Shown one piece after another: positions 9,950 through 17,821 of a DNA stretch of 64,000 bases (position 1 is the first letter of the stretch; each line of letters begins with the position of its first letter). A program made the position numbers and the translations under genes. The stretch is from NCBI RefSeq assembly GCF_013096535.2, contig NZ_CP051265.2:930001-994000 (forward strand), read 5' to 3'. The DNA comes from Wolbachia endosymbiont of Diaphorina citri (GTDB lineage Bacteria; Pseudomonadota; Alphaproteobacteria; Rickettsiales; Anaplasmataceae). The notes under the pieces were generated by a model. The model had not been told where the DNA came from, ran no database searches, and was given only the letters and a program-made list of their open reading frames with translations.

Positions 9950-11359
9950 ATGCCTAATAAAAGTAAAATAAATCGAGAATTAGTAAAAGCGTTTAATAGT
10001 GTTCTTCTTTCTGATAATACTGCTATTACTAATCTCACTATAGAAAAAGATCATGTTGTTCTCTCATTTGATAAAAATATGAATATTGATCAGCGCAGAG
10101 AGTACTTGAGCAATATGAGAGAGAGCATAGTAGAAAAGTTTTGTGGAGATGAAAGTGCTGCCAATGATCTCTTTTATACAGACTCTTTTCCTTTTAACTT
10201 TAATCAAGGAAAATGGACTACAGATAATAGCAGACATAGGTTTTCAGTGCCAATTGAAAAAGAGGTAGTTTGTAATCTAAAATATTTGCTAGCTAATGAA
10301 CTTATACGATTTACAATAGCACGTATTATAGACGATCATCCTGATGAAGATTATGTGAATGACAATGTATTCGATGTGAGCTTTGACAGAAAATCTTATT
10401 TATACTGTAAGGGCTTTGATGATCAAGAATTACAAGACTCTTTTGTAAAATCATTCTTATTGAGAATGGAAAGTTATGAAAATAGTCCTAAAAGATTTAA
10501 GGATTTTTTAGAAGAGAAGGGGAATTATGTATATCTAAAGAAAGGCGTTTTTGATGATCTTAAATTCATCAAAGACATAGTAAGGCATGAAGCACACTTG
10601 ACAGGTCGTTGTTTTGATACTCCACAAGGCGAGATTGGAGTTAATGACATGATGAAATTTACAGTGGTTGATTTGTTTCGTAAAGCAAACATACAAGTTG
10701 ATTTTATGGTGCGTAATTCTTACTTAGGGGGTGATGAAGATTCAGTTTTAACTCCTATTGTAAATGATAGTAATGGTACTAGATATTTAACAAGAGAAGA
10801 AGTGAATCATGTTAATAATATGTTTGGTATGGATGTATTAAATAATGTTGAAGCTTATACTTCGCAGAAGTCTCTATTGAATAGTGATAGTAAAGGATTG
10901 TACGGAATAGATTTTGCTAACCCAGACATTGCTTACTGTGTGATGGATAAGATCATAGAGAGCTCTGTAATCAATGAGGATTATAAACTATCCATTGATC
11001 CTGCGCGTGTGCGAGCTATGAAACCACAAACTCTTGACCCTTCTGAAGAAGAAGCAGAGATAGATGTACCAAGTGTAGATAGTGGCTTTGATGATTCACC
11101 TAAGAAATCACATGCTGGAAACTTAAGCAAATTCCTTAGTCCCAACTACTGTGGTGAAGATAAAGGTGGGGATGGTGCTTCGGGTAAAGATAGTGGCTTT
11201 GGCGCTTCTTCAGCACGATCTTCAGCACGATCTTCAACACGATCTTTTTTTAATAAGCCCAAAACAACATTTGACCAACCGTCTGTATCACAGTCTGACC
11301 AGTGTTCTGCAAAAAAGCGTACATCAATTAGTAAAAAATCATCTTGCTGTATTTCATAG
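9950..11359 (+). CDS. Orphan 469-residue protein ending in a CaaX-like motif
   Basis: I do not recognise any domain. Residues 1 to about 350 look globular and acidic. The last ~110 residues are low complexity, rich in Ser, Lys, Asp and Gly, with two DSGF boxes and a Ser-Ser-Ala-Arg repeat. The protein ends SKKSSCCIS, so the final four residues fit the eukaryotic prenylation signal C-a-a-X after a basic stretch. A GGGGGG-type ribosome site precedes the ATG. It lies directly after the 57-residue gene. A host-targeted effector is one reading; a chance C-terminus is the alternative. Confidence 0.72.
   Translation: MPNKSKINRELVKAFNSVLLSDNTAITNLTIEKDHVVLSFDKNMNIDQRREYLSNMRESIVEKFCGDESAANDLFYTDSFPFNFNQGKWTTDNSRHRFSVPIEKEVVCNLKYLLANELIRFTIARIIDDHPDEDYVNDNVFDVSFDRKSYLYCKGFDDQELQDSFVKSFLLRMESYENSPKRFKDFLEEKGNYVYLKKGVFDDLKFIKDIVRHEAHLTGRCFDTPQGEIGVNDMMKFTVVDLFRKANIQVDFMVRNSYLGGDEDSVLTPIVNDSNGTRYLTREEVNHVNNMFGMDVLNNVEAYTSQKSLLNSDSKGLYGIDFANPDIAYCVMDKIIESSVINEDYKLSIDPARVRAMKPQTLDPSEEEAEIDVPSVDSGFDDSPKKSHAGNLSKFLSPNYCGEDKGGDGASGKDSGFGASSARSSARSSTRSFFNKPKTTFDQPSVSQSDQCSAKKRTSISKKSSCCIS
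11207..11242 (+). repeat. Tandem 12-bp repeat within the 469-residue orphan gene
   Basis: TCTTCAGCACGA occurs twice and then once as TCTTCAACACGA, encoding a repeated SSAR/SSTR unit in the disordered tail. In-frame units of 12 bases can vary in number without breaking the gene. Confidence 0.8.
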
Positions 11360-11586
11360 CTAAAGGAAATTAGACTATTTGAGGACGAATTGTGAATGAA
11401 AGTTTATGTATCCGTTCAGATGTATGTCAGACCATTGCTTTCTTGTCATTAAAGTAGCTTCGTCATCCCAGTACTGGAATCCAGGAGAAAAAAGAAGAGT
11501 GGATGTCGGCAGTGTTAGCTACTTTTATGACATCTTTCCTGGTCTGTTTGATTACAGTATTCATAAAGTTGTGTACTCAGACACTG

Positions 11587-11831
11587 TCATCCAGATAAGA
11601 TTTCATCATATAAATCTTTCCATTCTTGATTTGTTTTTTCAATTAAGTTTATTTTCCATTTTCTCTGCCAGCTTTTTAGGAGTTTTTCTCTACTAATTGC
11701 TAAATTTATGTCTTGAAATTCTTCAAAATAGACTAATTTACAAATATTGTACTTTGACGTAAAACCAGAGATGGCTTTGCTTTTGTGTTCCCAAATTCGT
11801 TTAGTCAAATTTGACGTTATACCTGTATATA
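11587..11831 (-). pseudogene. GIY-YIG nuclease family protein, 5' end removed by IS982 copy 1
   Basis: The translation LYTGITSNLTKRIWEHK and SKYNICKLVYFEEFQDINLA is typical of the small UvrC-like GIY-YIG domain proteins, which usually begin with a YYVYIL-type strand. That first strand is missing: upstream of 11831 the frame runs into the IS end, which supplies the residues NPQLG. The remaining ~80 residues keep the catalytic Arg region and the C-terminal SREKLLKSWQRKWKI. The short piece has no start codon of its own and is presumed dead. Confidence 0.8.
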
Positions 11832-11845
11832 ACCCCAGTTGCGGA

Positions 11846-12430
11846 TTAATCAATACAGTAAAATGTAGAAATAGAGGGCTTTTTAGGCTTCATAGAATAT
11901 GAAACTAATGTGGAAAAGATGTGCACCAAGAAATTTATTGGAGACCTGTGTCTTGAATGCTCAAGATCAAGTCTGTTTTTGAGGTAACCAAAAACTGTTT
12001 CAATAATCGACCTTTTTCTTAAAAAAATCTTTTCTTCAAGAAGCATTAATGTATTTTTCATACCTTTTTTTACTTTGGTAACGAGTTTTATTCCTCTATC
12101 GAAGAGTTTTGCAAAGAGCTCTTTCTTTATATAGCCCTTATCACCAAACAAAAGACCAGTCAGTTTTTCAGTTAATTTTGGTACTGGTTTTCTGTCGTCA
12201 ACGTTACCTTTAGTCATTGTAACTCCTTGAATTTCACCTTTTTCATTAATTACCATATGCAATTTAAAACCCAAAAACCAGCCATATGTAGTCTTTCCAA
12301 GCTTTGCCAATCCTTTGAAAACTTTGTTTCTTGAGATTCTTTTTGGATGGCAAACAGCGATAGAAGTTGCATCTATGTACGAAATTCCGGTCATTTTTGA
12401 CTGCTCACAAAGCCACTTTAACAAGAGCAC
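11846..12430 (-). CDS. IS982 transposase, downstream ORF (catalytic part)
   Basis: Second half of an IS982-type DDE transposase, 194 residues from a GTG that overlaps the upstream ORF's stop by one base. It carries SYIDATSIAVCHPKRISRNK with the first catalytic Asp, LLFGDKGYI with the second, and RSIIETVFGYLKNR with the Glu. An independent start at the GTG is possible. More likely it is made as a fusion with the upstream ORF by -1 slippage on A-AAA-G. The amino-acid sequence is identical in all three copies. Confidence 0.88.
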   Translation of the reverse strand: MLLLKWLCEQSKMTGISYIDATSIAVCHPKRISRNKVFKGLAKLGKTTYGWFLGFKLHMVINEKGEIQGVTMTKGNVDDRKPVPKLTEKLTGLLFGDKGYIKKELFAKLFDRGIKLVTKVKKGMKNTLMLLEEKIFLRKRSIIETVFGYLKNRLDLEHSRHRSPINFLVHIFSTLVSYSMKPKKPSISTFYCID

Positions 12431-12705
12431 TAAATACCTTTTAGCCTAATAAATCTACTATATGTTGGCAAATTTTGAAACTCAGATCCATGTAGTGCTT
12501 TCAAATAATATGTATAGAAAGATTTAAAGTCCTCACATCTAGATTGTTGATAAAGTAAAATTATAGTAAGAATTTCAGAATGCGTAATCCCTGGCGTTCT
12601 GGTAGGTTTTTTACTGTTTGGCAGGAGTTTTTCTGCGAAATTTTTGTTTATAGCCTTGCAAAAATCGTCTACAAAGCAAAATAATTCTGTTACATTTTTA
12701 TTCAT
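12430..12705 (-). CDS. IS982 transposase, upstream ORF (N-terminal part)
   Basis: 91 residues beginning MNKNVTELFCFVDDFCKAIN, the N-terminal domain of IS982 transposases, ending RFIRLKGI at a TAG. In the -1 frame the tail would read RLKRYLVLLLKWL and continue into the catalytic ORF, restoring one protein of about 285 residues, the normal family length. A ribosome site GAGAGG lies before the ATG. Confidence 0.88.
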   Translation of the reverse strand: MNKNVTELFCFVDDFCKAINKNFAEKLLPNSKKPTRTPGITHSEILTIILLYQQSRCEDFKSFYTYYLKALHGSEFQNLPTYSRFIRLKGI

Positions 12706-12776
12706 GGGTAACCTCTCTATTTTTTGATAATATGTTTCCGGAGTTTACCCTATTTTCCTGGCTTTTTCACTGACTT

Positions 12777-13379
12777 CTAATCCTCAACTGGGGTTCTTAT
12801 AGGTGCAAAATTCTTTCTATGGTGCTTCGTAATTCCATGAAGGCCAATAGCGCTGAGGTGTTCTTTTGTTCCATATCCCTTATTTTTATGCCAATTATAT
12901 TGAGGATGTTTATTATGCAATTCTTCCATAAGCCGATCTCTTGTAACTTTTGCAACGATTGAAGCAGCTGCGATTGATATACTTAAGCTATCACCATTCA
13001 CTATAGATTTTACTTGCCATTTTACTTCAGGTGGTTGATTACCATCAACTAGCACATAATCTAGTTCTAGATTCAAGTTTGCCAATGCACGTTTCATTGA
13101 AAGCTTTGTTGCTTGCAAAATATTGTATGAGTTTATTTCTTCTACGCTTGCCATTCCTATACCAAATTTTGCAACAGACGTTATTTTTTCGTATAGAACT
13201 TGCCTACACTTAGGGGTTAGCTTTTTTGAGTCGTTTATTCCATCAATAACCGTATCTCTATCAGTAAATATTACAGCTGCAGATATCACTGGACCGGCAA
13301 GCGGACCTCTTCCTACTTCATCTACTCCTGCTATAATTCCTGATAATGTATTTTCTAATGAAAAGTCTGGATATTTCAT
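12777..13379 (-). CDS. rnhB: Ribonuclease HII; last codons lie in the IS982 end
   Basis: Removes RNA from RNA/DNA hybrids during replication and repair. About 200 residues from the ATG at 13379, which lies 5 bases after the mraY stop; a longer upstream frame would run into mraY. The catalytic motif DEVGRG (Asp20, Glu21) and the later SIVAKVTRDRLM are intact. The C-terminus reads NFAPIR then TPVED and stop. Those last five codons and the TAG lie in the terminal inverted repeat of IS982 copy 1 (boundary at 12794), so the native tail was replaced. The catalytic core is complete, so it is probably active. Confidence 0.93.
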   Translation of the reverse strand: MKYPDFSLENTLSGIIAGVDEVGRGPLAGPVISAAVIFTDRDTVIDGINDSKKLTPKCRQVLYEKITSVAKFGIGMASVEEINSYNILQATKLSMKRALANLNLELDYVLVDGNQPPEVKWQVKSIVNGDSLSISIAAASIVAKVTRDRLMEELHNKHPQYNWHKNKGYGTKEHLSAIGLHGITKHHRKNFAPIRTPVED

Positions 13380-13384
13380 AATTC

Positions 13385-14377
13385 CTATAATAAGAAAGTT
13401 AAAGCAAAAATCGAACAAGCAATAGAAATTATCCAAAATTTTATAACTATTGTATTTTCTGACCACCCTTTCTTTTCAAAGTGATGATGTATTGGTGTCA
13501 TAAGGAAAATTCTTCTTCCTGCTCCATATCTAAATTTTGTATATTTAAAATATGATACCTGAATAATCACAGATAAAGTCTCTATTACAAAGATTATTCC
13601 AATAACGGCAAAAAGCATTTCTTTTTTAATTAGAACACTAGTGAGTCCTAAAGCTGCACCGATTGATAGGCTTCCAACATCACCCATAAATATTTTTGCT
13701 GGATGTGTGTTAAACCACAAGAAACTTAAAATAGCTCCTATAAATGCAATGCAGAATAAAGTAATGTTTACATCTGTCTGAGTGATGTATGCAATTAGCC
13801 CCAAAGAAGCAAAAGAAGTAATGACTTGAGTTGCAGCAAGGCCATCTAGGCCATCTGTGAGATTCACAGCATTAGCAGAGCCGACAATTACAAATGCAGC
13901 AAACGGAAGATATAGATAGCCAAGGTCGATTACTATTTCTTGAAATAAGGAAGTTTTTGTGAAACCTTCAGCAGTTTGTAGCTTAAGTATAAACATACCG
14001 ACCAGAGCAACGGCAAACTGAACGAGTATTTTGGTTTTCGCACTTAAACCTCGGTGGTGATTTGTCTTCAATTTTAAACAGTCATCAATAAATCCAAGCA
14101 GAGCAAAAAATAGAGTTATAAATATCAGCAATGAAATTTCTGGTGTTAATTGAATCCAAAACAGAATTGGTAGTAGAGCAGAAGTGAGTATTATTATTCC
14201 ACCCATAGGTGGTATATTCTTTTTTGTTATTAAATGACTTTCTGGTCCATATGATCTGATTGGTTGTCCATCTTTACTTATCTTTTTTAGAAGTTTTATA
14301 AAATAGGGAAAGAGAATAAACCCAAAAATAAATGAGATAAAGAACGTCTTTGTAGCTAAGATCACTTGCCTATCCAA
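13385..14377 (-). CDS. mraY: Phospho-N-acetylmuramoyl-pentapeptide-transferase
   Basis: Makes lipid I at the inner membrane by transferring phospho-MurNAc-pentapeptide to undecaprenyl phosphate. 330 residues with about ten membrane helices. Conserved cytoplasmic motifs are present: LGFIDDCLKL, NLTDGLDGLA and KIFMGDVGSLSIGAALG, followed by the His cluster TPIHHHFEKKGW. Wolbachia makes lipid II although it lacks a normal wall, which fits with murF at 28835. It sits upstream of rnhB with a 5-base gap. Confidence 0.96.
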   Translation of the reverse strand: MDRQVILATKTFFISFIFGFILFPYFIKLLKKISKDGQPIRSYGPESHLITKKNIPPMGGIIILTSALLPILFWIQLTPEISLLIFITLFFALLGFIDDCLKLKTNHHRGLSAKTKILVQFAVALVGMFILKLQTAEGFTKTSLFQEIVIDLGYLYLPFAAFVIVGSANAVNLTDGLDGLAATQVITSFASLGLIAYITQTDVNITLFCIAFIGAILSFLWFNTHPAKIFMGDVGSLSIGAALGLTSVLIKKEMLFAVIGIIFVIETLSVIIQVSYFKYTKFRYGAGRRIFLMTPIHHHFEKKGWSENTIVIKFWIISIACSIFALTFLL

Positions 14378-14463
14378 ATTGACTAGGTATTATACCAAAA
14401 GCTTTACCTAACCTCAATTTATACCTTTTTAGCAGCTCATTTTATTTATGATAAATTAGTTGT

Positions 14464-14492
14464 TGATGAATTATGACAAAATTTGTATGCTA
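14464..14492 (+). promoter_or_regulatory. Candidate promoter for the 331-residue orphan gene
   Basis: TTGATG at 14464-14469 and TATGCT at 14487-14492 are 17 bases apart, followed by a strong ribosome site AAGAGGTGG before the ATG at 14521. The -10 box is imperfect. Confidence 0.4.
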
Positions 14493-14520
14493 ATATTTTG
14501 TTAATGGTAAGAGGTGGCAT

Positions 14521-15516
14521 ATGTTAGATCATATTAAAAAGCTTTTGTGGGCTACTACAGTACTTGATAATGAGAGTAGAGTTAAAAATTCTTACACGCA
14601 TATAGTAGAGAAACCTTCTTTTGGTGATGCAGCTTCAAAGTTGAGTAAGGAAGAAAGGTCAGAAGAGCATCTTGTTCTTCTAAAAGGTAAAAGCAATAGC
14701 TCTGGTACAACTGTAACAGAAGGATCATCTAGTATTCAGAATGCAGCATCAGGCAAGAATAAGCGTGGATATATCAAATTAGACAATGATGAAGAATGGG
14801 ATGAATTCTTTGAGTTACAGAATGATCCAGACACTAATACTACGAACAAAGAGCCTTTTTCTCCGAAGAAAGGAGAATCTTACTATCATGGCAAAGAGAT
14901 CATAGGTAAAATTGCTGACCAAATTAAAGCAGAGATATCTGAAGGTATGAAAAATCATACTATAGGATCCATAATGATAAAAGAAGGCAAAAGGGAAGGT
15001 AATATTGTTTACCCCACCGTGAGAGTTGTGCTACATACCAATAAAGAAGGAGTAGATATAGCTAAACTTCTAGGCGGTAGTATATGTAAAGAGTATGGTG
15101 TAAGAACAATTACATTTTGTCATCCTAATCAAGAAAAAAAGAGAGGGGCATGTTGCTATATTAATAATGATAGTGATAATGAGGAAAGAGTTTATGAAAT
15201 AATTAGTGGGTTATATGAAATGACTTTAAAGTGGTATGTTGATGGAAGAGAATGCAAAGTTAAAGTTAACATTGATGGTAAGAATGGTGTAACTCTCCTT
15301 GAAGGCAACGGTGTTACTGCAGAGCAGTTGCGTGCAAATAAAGAAGTCAAAATAGGTAAGAGACGTGAACCAAAATCTTTATATGAAGCGTTAGCACCAC
15401 AACTGCAACAAAGAAGCTCTGAATCAGTTAAAGTTCTGCAGCAGCCTACAACAAGTATGGAAAATGCAACAATAACACCAACTTCTACTTCTCAAGATGT
15501 ATTTTTGACTAGATAA
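14521..15516 (+). CDS. Orphan 331-residue hydrophilic protein
   Basis: I do not recognise this protein. It starts MLDHIKKLLWATTVLDNESR, has a Ser/Thr-rich segment near residues 60-80, a more ordered middle (KEIIGKIADQIKAEISEGMK through the SICKEYGVRTITFCHPN region) and a Gln/Ser/Thr-rich tail. There is no membrane helix or signal peptide. A strong ribosome site precedes the ATG, and a long hairpin follows its stop. It is flanked by mraY on the opposite strand and by mpg downstream. Confidence 0.7.
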   Translation: MLDHIKKLLWATTVLDNESRVKNSYTHIVEKPSFGDAASKLSKEERSEEHLVLLKGKSNSSGTTVTEGSSSIQNAASGKNKRGYIKLDNDEEWDEFFELQNDPDTNTTNKEPFSPKKGESYYHGKEIIGKIADQIKAEISEGMKNHTIGSIMIKEGKREGNIVYPTVRVVLHTNKEGVDIAKLLGGSICKEYGVRTITFCHPNQEKKRGACCYINNDSDNEERVYEIISGLYEMTLKWYVDGRECKVKVNIDGKNGVTLLEGNGVTAEQLRANKEVKIGKRREPKSLYEALAPQLQQRSSESVKVLQQPTTSMENATITPTSTSQDVFLTR

Positions 15517-15534
15517 ATGAGAAAAAGCAAAAAT

Positions 15535-15570
15535 AGTATAAGTTGCTTACAAATGTAAGTAACTTATACT
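15535..15570 (+). terminator. Long hairpin between the orphan gene and mpg
   Basis: A 16-bp stem (15535-15550 pairing with 15555-15570) has one G-T wobble and an AAAT loop. It ends 3 bases before the mpg ATG and covers any ribosome site for that gene. No U-run follows on the plus strand, so it may terminate weakly or control mpg translation. Confidence 0.6.
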
Positions 15571-15573
15571 TCT

Positions 15574-16128
15574 ATGATGAACAACACAATACTACCAAGA
15601 AATTTCTATGAACGACCAACTTTAACCGTAGCTGGGGAGCTTTTAGGAAAAACGCTAAAATTCTTTAATTTTAGGGGAATAATAACTGAAGTTGAAGCAT
15701 ATATAGGAATGGATGATCCAGCTTGTCACGCAGCAAGAGGATATACTAGTCGAACTTCAGTAATGTTTGGTACGCCAGGGTTTTCATACGTATATTTTAT
15801 ATATGGAATGTATTATTGTCTAAATATTGTAACAGAAGCAGAAGGATTTCCAGCAGCAGTATTAATACGAGGATTAAAGCTCACTGAACCACTTGAAGAA
15901 AACTTAGGAGGACCAGGAATACTGTGCAAAAGACTAAACATTACAAAAGAACATAATAAACAAGACCTTACTGTAAGTCATGAATTTTGTCTCTATGAAT
16001 ATCACCTCAAACCAGATTATGTGTGCACTCCAAGAATCGGAATTAGTAAAGGTAAGGAGAAATTTTGGCGATTTAAAAGTTGCGTTTTAGCAGAAATGCC
16101 TAAAATCACACTCGACAATAAATATTAG
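15574..16128 (+). CDS. mpg: DNA-3-methyladenine glycosylase (AAG/Mpg family)
   Basis: Excises alkylated purines in base excision repair. At 184 residues it is the compact bacterial form. Family signatures include LGKTL, the catalytic Glu in ITEVEAYIG, DPACHAARG, RTSVMFGTPGFSYVYFIYGM and the late RIGISKGKEKFWRF. The ATG at 15574 is followed by a second ATG; either could be used. A small hairpin at 16151-16167 follows the stop. Confidence 0.95.
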   Translation: MMNNTILPRNFYERPTLTVAGELLGKTLKFFNFRGIITEVEAYIGMDDPACHAARGYTSRTSVMFGTPGFSYVYFIYGMYYCLNIVTEAEGFPAAVLIRGLKLTEPLEENLGGPGILCKRLNITKEHNKQDLTVSHEFCLYEYHLKPDYVCTPRIGISKGKEKFWRFKSCVLAEMPKITLDNKY

Positions 16129-16150
16129 ACCTCCTATATAACCTAGATAA

Positions 16151-16167
16151 AAAGGCAAATAGCCTTT
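16151..16167 (+). terminator. Short hairpin after mpg
   Basis: AAAGGC and GCCTTT enclose AAATA just after the mpg stop. The stem is short and no strong U-run follows, so terminator function is uncertain. Confidence 0.45.
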
Positions 16168-16178
16168 ATGTTTACCAA

Positions 16179-16629
16179 CAATAGACTTCTTGGATAACCT
16201 AAGGATATTTTTTGATCTTCTATGGGGGAGTTGAACATTTTTATAAAACTTTTGCATACCCCTATTTAACTTTAATAGCTCTTTATCTTCCTGAAATCTG
16301 GATGTTTTATCAATGCATCTTCTATTCAGCCGTTAGCAAGCACTTTCACTTATTCCATAGCTTTGCGCTATATGGAAATATGTACGGTATTTACACAAAT
16401 ATTCGAGTGCTATTAATAAATATGCATTGTTTATTTGGTTTTCCTCCTTTTGCCTTTTTCTTGGCCTCTTCCTCTATTAAAATTTCTATTATTTTTCCAA
16501 TGTTTTTCTTTTTACTCCTCTTAGTCTTCGAAGCTTCTCTTCATCAAGTTTATTTACCTGCTCAAAATTCATACCTTCCCTAATATTGCTTCTACTACTT
16601 GTTTCTTAAGTTATCCAAGAAGTTTATTG
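16179..16629 (-). mobile_element. Decayed IS5-family element with intact ends
   Basis: Near-perfect 25-bp inverted ends (CAATAGACTTCTTGGATAAC... against CAATAAACTTCTTGGATAAC...) enclose about 450 bases. On the minus strand the right part encodes MNFEQVNKLDEEKLRRL and, after a lost A in a run near 16500, IIEILIEEEAKKKAKGG and YRTYFHIAQSYGISES. This is the N-terminal part of an IS5-type (IS1031-like) transposase. The rest is scrambled, so it cannot move itself. The inter-gene space to 16720 holds nothing else obvious. Confidence 0.8.
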
Positions 16630-16720
16630 TCTGTTCAGATACGAGGTAGCTGCTGCCATTTGAAATATTTTATTCACCTAAAATTACATTCTACCTGTTT
16701 TAAAAGTAGTTAAACAAACT

Positions 16721-17719
16721 TTATGGACTGCATACACAAGACCTAACATCTTTAGCAATGCCTTCATAAATCCTTACTAAATCCTCACTTAGCATTGAAG
16801 GGTCTCCACAATCAGAAGCACGACATATTTGTGAATCCAGGGGAATTCTGCCCAAGAGTTTGATTTCTAACTCTTCAGACATTTTTTTTGTACCATCTTT
16901 TCCAAATATGTATATTTTTGAACTGTCTTGAACAAAATAGCTCATATTTTCCACAATGCCGATAATTGGCACGCTGAGCTTTTTGAACATATCATAAATT
17001 TTTCGTGCATCAATTAAAGCAACCTCCTGTGGAGTGGAAACTATTATTGCCCCAGTTAAGCTAAAATTCTCCATCAGACTTAAATGCACATCACCGGTTC
17101 CAGGTGGTGTATCAATGATTAAATATTCTATATCAGACCACCTTGTTCCCATTAGCAAATTGTAAAGTGCTTTTGTGATCATAGGTCCACGCCATATTGC
17201 TGCGCAGCCCTTATCAATAAAATAGCCAATTGAAATAGTATAGAGGCCATAATTCTCTATAGGCGTTGCTTTTCCATTCTGTATTTCTGGTTTTAATTTT
17301 TCAGTACCAAGCATTTTAGGAATCGAAGGACCATATATATCTGCATCAACTAGCGCAACTTTATGCTTTAATTTTGCGAGTGAAAGAGCAAGATTTAGCG
17401 CAACTGTAGACTTGCCCACACCTCCTTTACCAGAGGCAACGACAATTATATTTTTTACTCCTTCGATGTGAAGTTTAGCTTTTTGCTGCCTAGTTTGTTT
17501 TTGGCCAGTAGAGACTACAGTAACCTTTCCTACTCCCGGTATCGCCTTAACAGCTTCCTCACAATTTCTTCTTAATTCTTCATTTGCTTCAGTAACCTCA
17601 AGTGCGAAGCTAACATCTTTGCCCTTAATAACAATTGAGGATACTATGCCAACATCTTTGTCATTTTCTCGTTCTATGACCTTTGCTAAGCTCTTTCTTA
17701 CAACTTCTTCGTTAATCAT
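16721..17719 (-). CDS. Mrp/NBP35-family iron-sulfur carrier ATPase
   Basis: P-loop ATPase (ApbC/Mrp type) that carries iron-sulfur clusters to apoproteins. 332 residues from the ATG at 17719, where the protein starts MINEEVVRKSLAKVIERE. An upstream in-frame extension of 25 codons is hydrophobic and unlike the family. An N-terminal MIP18-like domain (about 1-90) precedes the deviant Walker A VASGKGGVGKS, then ADIYGPS, IDTPPGTGD and STPQEVALIDARK. It ends in VCSP soon after a CVC pair. Confidence 0.93.
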   Translation of the reverse strand: MINEEVVRKSLAKVIERENDKDVGIVSSIVIKGKDVSFALEVTEANEELRRNCEEAVKAIPGVGKVTVVSTGQKQTRQQKAKLHIEGVKNIIVVASGKGGVGKSTVALNLALSLAKLKHKVALVDADIYGPSIPKMLGTEKLKPEIQNGKATPIENYGLYTISIGYFIDKGCAAIWRGPMITKALYNLLMGTRWSDIEYLIIDTPPGTGDVHLSLMENFSLTGAIIVSTPQEVALIDARKIYDMFKKLSVPIIGIVENMSYFVQDSSKIYIFGKDGTKKMSEELEIKLLGRIPLDSQICRASDCGDPSMLSEDLVRIYEGIAKDVRSCVCSP

Positions 17720-17821
17720 TGTGTATTTTTCTAGAACATGAATATACCCATTATAAAACTTCTTTAATATTAATATGCAATAATTAAACCACATTTATTT
17801 TGAAGTGAGGTTATAAAAAAT

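Larger units (their letters stand above)
11832..12794 (-). mobile_element. IS982-family insertion sequence, copy 1
   Basis: A 963-bp element with inverted ends ACCCCAGTTG(G/C)GGATTA, matching two other copies at 39474 and 58658 in length, encoded proteins and boundaries. Its left terminal repeat differs by one base (GTTGAGG instead of GTTGGGG). No direct repeat flanks it: one side reads ...TGTATATA and the other TCTTATAGG. It lies between a truncated GIY-YIG gene and the 3' end of rnhB, so flanking DNA was probably deleted or recombined after insertion. Confidence 0.92.

Noticed and set aside
11406..11696. 96-residue plus-strand frame
   Set aside because: It runs through a palindromic repeat and then antisense to the GIY-YIG fragment; no ribosome site or protein-like pattern.
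11832..11853. Start MINPQLG of the GIY-YIG frame
   Set aside because: These codons lie in the IS982 terminal repeat, so they are not part of the original gene.
13380..13466. Longer RnhB start
   Set aside because: The extra 29 residues come from the complement of the mraY 3' end and are unlike RNase HII; the ATG at 13379 fits the family.
16212..16583. 123-residue plus-strand frame
   Set aside because: It is antisense to the decayed IS5-type transposase, whose minus-strand translation is recognisable.
17720..17794. Upstream extension of the Mrp ATPase
   Set aside because: The extension is hydrophobic and not found in the family; the ATG at 17719 gives the normal N-terminus.
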